In this document: piece after piece, positions 58,341-64,000 of the stretch | Layout: each line of letters opens with the position of its first letter | Numbering within the stretch: position 1 is the stretch's first letter | From: DASVHS01 sp036390755 | Lineage (GTDB): Bacteria > Acidobacteriota > Thermoanaerobaculia > Gp7-AA8 | Reading direction: 5' to 3' | NCBI GenBank assembly: GCA_036390755.1 | Contig: DASWBH010000389.1 | Location: forward strand, 1-64,000 | DNA length: 64,000 bases | Notes under the pieces: model-generated | The model's database searches: none | Seen by the model: the letters and a program-made list of their open reading frames with translations, nothing else | Told to the model about the DNA's origin: nothing | Program-made: the position numbers and the translations under genes

Positions 58341-58793
58341 ATGCTCCGCATCGAGCGTGCGACCGATATGTCGCTCGTACGCGAACTGCTCGAGGAGTAC
58401 GGCCGCTCGACGCACGTCGATCTCTCGTTTCAGAACTTCGACCACGAGCTGCGCACGCTGCCTCACGAATACGATCCGATTCTCGTCGCCTGGCTTGACG
58501 ACGCGCTCGCGGGATGTGTCGCGTTGCGGCGGATCGATGGCGAGACGTGCGAGATGAAGCGCCTGTACGTGCGGCCGGCCTTTCGCGGAAGAGCCCTCGG
58601 GCGGACGCTCGCTGACGCAATCATCGCGGAGGCCAGACAGCGCGGCTTCGCGCGCATGCGTCTCGATACGCTACCGTCGATGCGCGAAGCGATGTCGCTC
58701 TACGAGTCGCTCGGCTTCGTCGACATCGACGCCTATCGCTTCAACCCGATCGCTGGATCGCGCTACATGGAGCTCGATCTCCACCGCGCGTAG
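58341..58793 (+). CDS. GNAT-family N-acetyltransferase
   Basis: 150 residues. The acetyl-CoA-binding motif A is MKRLYVRPAFRGRALGRTLADAI and motif B MRLDTLPSMREAMSLYESLGF. Substrate unknown. It starts 2 bases after phzF, so the two are co-transcribed with the PuuD-like gene. Confidence 0.9.
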   Translation: MLRIERATDMSLVRELLEEYGRSTHVDLSFQNFDHELRTLPHEYDPILVAWLDDALAGCVALRRIDGETCEMKRLYVRPAFRGRALGRTLADAIIAEARQRGFARMRLDTLPSMREAMSLYESLGFVDIDAYRFNPIAGSRYMELDLHRA

Positions 58794-58866
58794 ACGAATT
58801 TGACGGCGCGCCACAAGTCGTGGTGCACGCCGGACGCGCGCACCACAAGCGCCGGATCCGTGTCGC

Positions 58867-58872
58867 TAGAAT
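58867..58872 (+). promoter_or_regulatory. Putative -10 box of dgt (leaderless type)
   Basis: TAGAAT ends 6 bases before the dgt ATG, the same spacing as at 2609. No ribosome-binding site is present. Confidence 0.55.
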
Positions 58873-58878
58873 GCCCGC

Positions 58879-59904
58879 ATGAATATCCGGGAGACGCTTG
58901 AACGCATCGAGCACGACACCCTCGTGCCTCAGGCCGCACTGAGCGCGAACACGCGCGGCCGCGATCGCGAAGAGCCGGAAGACGACATCCGCCCGTCGTA
59001 TCAGCGCGACCGCGACCGCATCGTGCACTGCAAGGCGTTCCGCCGGCTCAAGCACAAAACGCAGGTGTTCCTGGCACCGGAAGGCGATCACTACCGAACG
59101 CGGCTGACGCACGTGCTCGAAGTGACGCAGATCGCGCGCACGATCGCGAAGTCCCTCCTCCTCAACGAAATCCTCACCGAAGCCATCGGCCTCGGCCACG
59201 ACCTCGGTCACTCCGCATTCGGCCACGCCGGCGAAGCCGCGCTCAACAAGCTCGTCAAAGGCGGCTTCGATCACTACCGCCAGTCCGTGCGCGTCGTCGA
59301 GAAACTCGAGAATGACGGCCGCGGACTCAACCTCACGATCGAAGTTCGCGACGGAATCCTGAAGCACTCGAAAGGTCAGAAAGGCGAGCTGCTGCGGTCA
59401 CGGCCGAAATCGCGGGCCATGACGCTCGAAGGAGACATCGTCCGCATCTCCGACATCATCGCGTACGTCAACCACGACATCGACGACGGCATCCGCGCCG
59501 GCATCATCAGCGCGGCCGACATACCCGCCGACATCCGCCGGACCCTCGGCGACACCGCGGGTGAGCGCATCGATCGCATGGTGCGCAACGTCATCAACGC
59601 CACGCTTGCGTGCGACTACGAAGCGATTTCGATGTCTCCCGAAATCTACGAAGCGCTCGAAGCGCTGCGCACGTACATGTTCGAGAACATGTACCTCACA
59701 CCCGCAGTGCGCGGCGAATTCGAGAAAGCGCAGAAGATCCTGATCGCACTCTTCGAATACGTCACGTCACATCCAGATGAGTTTCTGGGTCCGGTGCTCG
59801 ACGAGCCCGTTGAACGGCTGGCCATCGACTTCGTCGCCGGAATGACCGACCGCTACGCCATGAATCTCTACGCCAGACTCTTCCTTCCACGGCCGTGGAA
59901 CTGA
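58879..59904 (+). CDS. dgt: Deoxyguanosinetriphosphate triphosphohydrolase-like protein
   Basis: 341 residues of the HD superfamily, hydrolysing dGTP (or other dNTPs) to the nucleoside and triphosphate. Metal ligands: RLTHVLEVTQIARTIA (His), GHDLGHSAFGHAGE (HD), with the helical C-terminal half. DRIVHCKAFRRLKHKTQVF is the typical N-terminal stretch. It is followed by a strong terminator; probably monocistronic. Confidence 0.93.
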   Translation: MNIRETLERIEHDTLVPQAALSANTRGRDREEPEDDIRPSYQRDRDRIVHCKAFRRLKHKTQVFLAPEGDHYRTRLTHVLEVTQIARTIAKSLLLNEILTEAIGLGHDLGHSAFGHAGEAALNKLVKGGFDHYRQSVRVVEKLENDGRGLNLTIEVRDGILKHSKGQKGELLRSRPKSRAMTLEGDIVRISDIIAYVNHDIDDGIRAGIISAADIPADIRRTLGDTAGERIDRMVRNVINATLACDYEAISMSPEIYEALEALRTYMFENMYLTPAVRGEFEKAQKILIALFEYVTSHPDEFLGPVLDEPVERLAIDFVAGMTDRYAMNLYARLFLPRPWN

Positions 59905-59912
59905 CAGAAAAC

Positions 59913-59944
59913 AAAAAGCGTCCGACGTACACCGGACGCTTTTT
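59913..59944. terminator. Bidirectional Rho-independent terminator
   Basis: AAAAAGCGTCCG and CGGACGCTTTTT form a perfect 12-bp stem with an 8-base loop, with A and T runs on both sides. It serves the convergent dgt and HU genes. Confidence 0.92.
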
Positions 59945-59968
59945 CAGCAGCTCCGAACTGTGATTGGA

Positions 59969-60280
59969 TCAGCGCCGCGCGCGCGACGCACCGCCGCGCC
60001 GGGCCGCGTTCAGGGAGTCACGAAGATCTTTCCCGGCTTTGAATCGAACGTTCTTCGACGCCGGGATGTTGATCTTCTCCTTCGTCCGCGGATTGCGACC
60101 CTCACGCGCTTTCCGCTGGCTCACCGAGAAGCTTCCGAGACCAGGGATCGCGCAGCGCTCACCACGCTGGCACGAGTCGGAGATGTAACCGACGAACGCA
60201 TCAAACGCAGCCGAGGCCTCCTTTTTGGATATGCCGGCCTGCTCGGCGATGGCGGTGATGACGTCACCCTTACCTGCCAT
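59969..60280 (-). CDS. hup: HU-family DNA-binding protein
   Basis: 103 residues. The DNA-bending core is clear: GLGSFSVSQRKAREGRNPRTKEKI and the arm tip Pro in INIPASKNVRFKAGKDLR. A short basic tail (NAARRGGASRARR) extends the standard 90-residue HU. AGGAGG lies before ATG 60280. Confidence 0.94.
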   Translation of the reverse strand: MAGKGDVITAIAEQAGISKKEASAAFDAFVGYISDSCQRGERCAIPGLGSFSVSQRKAREGRNPRTKEKINIPASKNVRFKAGKDLRDSLNAARRGGASRARR

Positions 60281-60355
60281 GTTGTTCCTCCTGTTGTGTT
60301 GCGGGGAAAAAGAGATTTGATTGCTGCGAGGTCGCTCGACAATCTAGGAAAAGAG

Positions 60356-62383
60356 TCAGGGATTGTCAACGGGATTCTCCCGCTGAATTTCTGCTTCATT
60401 TCGCGCACGTTGATCTGCATCACTGCGCCGCACGCGTCGAAGTGCATCAAGGTAACCGCGTAACACAGAAATCACCTGCGCGTGACTCCATGTGAGCGGC
60501 GCAACCGAGAGGGGCTGACCGTCATACGGGTCGATCTGCTCCGGTAAGACGAGAGATGGGAGCGCTTTCGATTGCGCCCAGCGGACGAGGTCGAGGGCCG
60601 ATTGCAGCTCGGCCACCGTCGTCGCGCGGGAAATCGTGTGTTCAGCCAGCCACAACGTGCAAATCAGCCAGGGATTGCCGGGAACGCGGGTCACCTCCTC
60701 GGAGATGCGGTGGTAAGAGTCGCCTTCGTAACGTGCGACGCCGCCGACTTCCGTCTGCACCCACAGATGCTCGCGAATTGCTTCCATCGTTCCGCCTACA
60801 ACCGCGCTCGTCGGAGGAAACACGTCGAGATACGCGACTGCGAACGTCGACGCATCGACCGTTTTGTCGAGATCGAGCTCGTCGCCGCGGACGATGAGTC
60901 CGCGGGCGAAGCGCCTCTCATCCTCGAGCCACAGGTGACGCATCATCGCTTCGCGCACCTCGGTCGCAGCGGACGAGTACGTGTGCCGCCGCTCCTGATC
61001 GTTGAAGATGTTCGCGATCTCCGCCGCAGCCGTGAGTCCGGCGCAGACAGCGGCGCACGTGAACGTGAAGACGCCCTGTCGCTCCTCCCACATGTCGAAA
61101 CTCGGCAGCGGCAGATGCGTCTCCGGATCGCGGTATCGCATCATGAACTCCGCCGGCTGAACGACGAGCCGCCGGTACACGGACCGAAGCAGCTCGAGGT
61201 CGCGCGTGCGCTCATAGTGGCGGCGGACGAGTCGGACCACGAGCGCCGTCTCGTCCTCCTGAATCGGCAGCTGCGGCTTGCCGTTACGCACCCACGGATG
61301 CCATAGCGAGGCGAGCGAGCCGTCAGGGTTGTACTTGTGCAGCAGGTAACCGTCTTCCTTGATGATGCTGTGCACGAACTGCAGAAAGCGGCGCGTGATC
61401 TCGGGAAACCCGGCGCGATCCAGAGCGTCGCAGATGAACGCGCCGTCCCGGGCCCACATGTAGGAGTAGTGGTCGTTGTGACCCCACTGGATGTCGGAGT
61501 CGTTCGCCGCTAGAACCGCGCCGCCGTTGTCGCATTGCGTTCGGATGATCAGCAGCGAACGGCGATAGAAGTTGATGACCTCGTCGGGAAGGTCGCTGAG
61601 GTCGTCGTCGGGCTTGTGAACCCAGGTATACCAGTACGAGGCGGTGCGGGCGAGCACGCGCGAGGCGCCCTCGTCGCGGACGGCGCGATCGAGTTTCCTC
61701 ACGTCGTCGTAGCGTTTGCCTGCGCAGATCCAGTACATCACCGTCGAGCTCCCGAACGGCTCCAGGTGCACGGGAATCGCCACGGTCGAATCGACCGAGC
61801 CCTGCGCGATCGGCGTCATGGACAGCTCGCCGTCCTCGGCATCGCGCCATGTGCCTTCCGTTCCACCGATGCCGCTGCGGCCGCAGGCGTATTCGGGGAT
61901 GCCGACCTGGCCGTCCGTCGACGCGTTGATCAGGAAATAGCGTCGCGCTTTGTAGTGAATGATGCTGCGCGAGTCCGGATCGAACATCGCCGTGTCGCCG
62001 ATCGCGGTGCCGTAGAGGTTCAGGTCCTGATGGAGGAAGAGCTTGACGTCGCGCTTCTCGTTCCGGGTGTTGCGCACGACGATCTTGCGCACGTAGACGT
62101 TCGCGTCAGCATCGACGGCGTCGTAGCAATTGAGGCGCAGCCCGAGCTCTTCGTTTTCGCAGACGACGTCGGTCACCAGCGTGTCGCGCAGGTAGCCGAG
62201 GGTCCTGCGCCATTGCGGCTGCTCGATCCAGCGGAGCGCGTCGTCGGCCCAGACACCGAACCGGAACCGCGCCGCCGCGTGGTTCTCCATCCCGACGTGC
62301 GGGAAGTAGAAGTCGGCAAGACGGTACTGCGAATCGAACGCGATCAGGAGTGAGCCGTTGCCGATTGGTAAGTCGCGGGGCAT
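60356..62383 (-). CDS. Glycoside hydrolase family 15 protein (glucoamylase/trehalase-like)
   Basis: 675 residues. N-terminal beta-sandwich (about 1-250), then an (alpha/alpha)6 barrel with HYSYMWARDGAFICDALDRAGF, WEERQGVFTFTCAAVCAGL and the catalytic-Glu segment LPEQIDPYDGQPLSVAPLTW. No signal peptide, so probably cytoplasmic, acting on trehalose or short alpha-glucans. Substrate not decidable by eye. It follows rsmB by 23 bases. Confidence 0.9.
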   Translation of the reverse strand: MPRDLPIGNGSLLIAFDSQYRLADFYFPHVGMENHAAARFRFGVWADDALRWIEQPQWRRTLGYLRDTLVTDVVCENEELGLRLNCYDAVDADANVYVRKIVVRNTRNEKRDVKLFLHQDLNLYGTAIGDTAMFDPDSRSIIHYKARRYFLINASTDGQVGIPEYACGRSGIGGTEGTWRDAEDGELSMTPIAQGSVDSTVAIPVHLEPFGSSTVMYWICAGKRYDDVRKLDRAVRDEGASRVLARTASYWYTWVHKPDDDLSDLPDEVINFYRRSLLIIRTQCDNGGAVLAANDSDIQWGHNDHYSYMWARDGAFICDALDRAGFPEITRRFLQFVHSIIKEDGYLLHKYNPDGSLASLWHPWVRNGKPQLPIQEDETALVVRLVRRHYERTRDLELLRSVYRRLVVQPAEFMMRYRDPETHLPLPSFDMWEERQGVFTFTCAAVCAGLTAAAEIANIFNDQERRHTYSSAATEVREAMMRHLWLEDERRFARGLIVRGDELDLDKTVDASTFAVAYLDVFPPTSAVVGGTMEAIREHLWVQTEVGGVARYEGDSYHRISEEVTRVPGNPWLICTLWLAEHTISRATTVAELQSALDLVRWAQSKALPSLVLPEQIDPYDGQPLSVAPLTWSHAQVISVLRGYLDALRRVRRSDADQRARNEAEIQRENPVDNP

Positions 62384-62406
62384 CGTCAGGTTGCGGGTGC
62401 GTCAGT

Positions 62407-63579
62407 TTATCGCGATCGCCGCAGCGCGAATGCCGTAAAGCCGTCCGCGCCGCTCTCCGGCGTGAGGCGTAATACACCGTTTTCTACCCATCGCAGCGCG
62501 GCTCCGTCGACAAAACGCGCAACGTCATCGCGGACGAAATCCGACCGCTCGCGCAGGACGAAGTCGATGACCTCATCGTTCTCTTCCGGCTCGAGCGAGC
62601 AGGTCGAGTAGACGACCTCGTTCTCCGCGAGCTCGAGCGCCGATGCCAGCAACGATTTCTGCAGCTCCGCGAACGCGGGGAGATCGGATTCGCGCAGGCG
62701 CCACTTGATCTCGGGATTCTTGCGGATCGTACCGGTCGCGCTGCACGGAGCGTCGAGCAGCACGACCGAAAACCGCCTGCGAAACGGAGGCTGCCGCCCG
62801 TCCGCGACAAGCAGGCGTGCTTGACGTCCGACGAGCGGTTGAAGGCGCCTCATCGACACGTCGCTGCTCGTCACCTTCAGTCCGCGGCTCTGCATGAACA
62901 GCGTCTTGCCGCCCGGCGCGGCCGCCATGTCGAGCACTTCGTTGCCGGCGTGCGACGCGATCGAGGCGATCAGCGCGCTGCCTTCATCCATCGGATAGAA
63001 CTGCTCGCGATCCAGATCCGCCGACGATCCGCGAAGTTTGAAGACATCCGGGGCAAGCGCCGAACGCTCCGCATCCGCCGGCACGGCGCCTTCGAGCGCC
63101 AGAACGTCCGGATACGACAACTGCTGGTTTGCCTCGGCGATCGCCGCCGCGCGAGCCTCGCCGTACATTTTCGACCAGCGATCGAGCAGCCACTGCGGAT
63201 GCGCGACTCGCGTGGCGAGGTCCGGCGGATCGGGCAGGCCTCTCGTCGCGCGGCGAAGGACGGCGTTGACGAACCCGCGGGCGCGCTTCGGCGCGAGCTC
63301 CACGCTTTCCGACACCGCGGCGTACGAAGCGACTTCCATGAAGTGAAGCTGATACAGGCCGACACGGAGGACGTCGACGACCAGCGCGTCGAGCTTGTTG
63401 ATGCGCCGGTCCGCGAACGTCTCGATCGCGTGGTCGAGCATCGATCGCCAACGAAGGACGCCGAGCACAAGCGAACGGACAAAACCGGGCTCGCCGATCA
63501 GCGCGATCGTCGCGTAGAGGTTCTCGTTCTGGATCCGGCGCAGCACCTCGAGCGCACGCTGCCGCTCCGTCACGGCCAC
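62407..63579 (-). CDS. rsmB: 16S rRNA (cytosine(967)-C(5))-methyltransferase
   Basis: 390 residues: an N-terminal NusB-like RNA-binding domain (about 1-130) and a SAM methyltransferase with DMAAAPGGKTLFMQ, DAPCSATGTIRKNPEIKW (catalytic Cys) and YSTCSLEPEEND (second Cys). It overlaps the end of fmt by 10 bases, the common fmt-rsmB pairing. Confidence 0.95.
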   Translation of the reverse strand: MAVTERQRALEVLRRIQNENLYATIALIGEPGFVRSLVLGVLRWRSMLDHAIETFADRRINKLDALVVDVLRVGLYQLHFMEVASYAAVSESVELAPKRARGFVNAVLRRATRGLPDPPDLATRVAHPQWLLDRWSKMYGEARAAAIAEANQQLSYPDVLALEGAVPADAERSALAPDVFKLRGSSADLDREQFYPMDEGSALIASIASHAGNEVLDMAAAPGGKTLFMQSRGLKVTSSDVSMRRLQPLVGRQARLLVADGRQPPFRRRFSVVLLDAPCSATGTIRKNPEIKWRLRESDLPAFAELQKSLLASALELAENEVVYSTCSLEPEENDEVIDFVLRERSDFVRDDVARFVDGAALRWVENGVLRLTPESGADGFTAFALRRSR

Positions 63580-64000
63580 CCGATTCCTCTCGCCACATCC
63601 TCGGCGGGTGCCTTCGGTTTGCCGGGACGCTGAAGCGTAATGAGTCGAAGTCCGTTGACGACCAGAGTGCCGTGCGCCGGCGCGTTGCGATCGGCGGGCA
63701 GCAGGTCGATGATCTTGATGCTCTCGCCGTTCACGTCGAAGCAGACTCCGGGCCAGGGATCAAATGCGCGGAACTTGTTGTAGATCGTCTGGGGAGGCTC
63801 GGAAAACGTGATCAGCCCTTCGTGCTTTTCGATTTTCGGCGCGAGCGTCGCCCGAGAGTGATCCTGCGGCGTGCCGGGCGAGAGCTCGCGCAGCGTTCGC
63901 ACGAGCAGATCACCGCCGAGCTTCGACAGGCGCGCGAAGAGCGACGGCGCGCGCTCGTCCGGACCGATCTGCGCCGGCTCGATCGCCAGGATCGGGCCGT
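63570..64000 (-). CDS. fmt: Methionyl-tRNA formyltransferase, C-terminal part (5' end beyond window)
   Basis: At least 143 codons from the right edge of the window to the stop at 63570. GPILAIEPAQIGPDERAPSL (end of the catalytic domain) and the C-terminal tRNA-binding fold (LITFSEPPQTIYNKFRAFDPWPGVCF) are typical. It formylates initiator Met-tRNA. The start lies outside the window. Confidence 0.93.
   Translation of the reverse strand, partial: GPILAIEPAQIGPDERAPSLFARLSKLGGDLLVRTLRELSPGTPQDHSRATLAPKIEKHEGLITFSEPPQTIYNKFRAFDPWPGVCFDVNGESIKIIDLLPADRNAPAHGTLVVNGLRLITLQRPGKPKAPAEDVARGIGWP

Overview
The window is 64 kb of dense, high-GC, diderm bacterial chromosome with no phage, IS, CRISPR, rRNA or tRNA visible. 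The gene content (TamB/Omp85, porin, Mla-type ABC transporter, several zinc-ribbon/TPR and PDZ/PP2C regulators, DUF4388, a conserved protein beginning MITGFNTDI) suggests an Acidobacteriota-like heterotroph. That placement is inference from gene style, not from a marker phylogeny. There is no gene-free stretch above 300 bases; the longest gaps are about 130 bases.

Layout. 1-11.2 kb: a 3'-truncated acyl-CoA dehydrogenase behind an 18-bp FadR-like palindrome, folE, a PDZ-membrane-GAF-PP2C phosphatase, a Ycf46-like AAA ATPase, lepB, a periplasmic rhodanese with an in-frame TGA (candidate selenocysteine), eno, a MarR regulator and a diguanylate cyclase. 11.2-23.3 kb: glycerate 2-kinase, a 2,409-residue TamB-POTRA-Omp85 fusion, an S9 peptidase, fabI. 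23.3-30.4 kb: three pseudopilin-like genes, gltX, then a compact minus-strand iron operon (fur, FTR1 permease, apbE, porin, FMN-binding protein, four-helix membrane protein) with a Fur box before fur. 30.5-37 kb: a minus-strand run from pyrE through a biotin carrier, HMG-CoA lyase, thioesterase and SirB1-like protein to a phosphodiesterase-TPR protein. 37-47.4 kb: yqeY, moeB-rhodanese, CAP protein, a kinase-like ATPase, 3-hydroxyacyl-CoA dehydrogenase, a TPR protein, pcrA, tatA, DUF4388, rfbD. 47.3-52.5 kb: the isoprenoid/repair operon xseA-xseB-ispA-dxs-tlyA. 52.6-64 kb: a Thr/Pro-rich lipoprotein, SDR-alr-mlaE-mlaF, a PuuD-like membrane protein, phzF, GNAT, dgt, HU, GH15, rsmB and a 5'-truncated fmt.

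Five themes stand out. (1) The rhodanese at 7670-8167 continues in the same frame beyond a TGA exactly at the second position of a Cys-x-Cys active-site motif, with a hairpin at SECIS distance. (2) Both halves of the TAM outer-membrane system sit in one polypeptide. (3) Two families of short palindromic repeats are scattered here, and three copies lie in frame inside protein genes (glycerate kinase, pcrA, ispA); another contains the moeB start codon. (4) The fur operon joins FTR1 iron permeation to flavin-based extracytoplasmic electron transfer. (5) At least eleven transcription-unit first genes have a TANNNT-type -10 hexamer only 6-10 bases before the start codon, suggesting widespread leaderless transcription.
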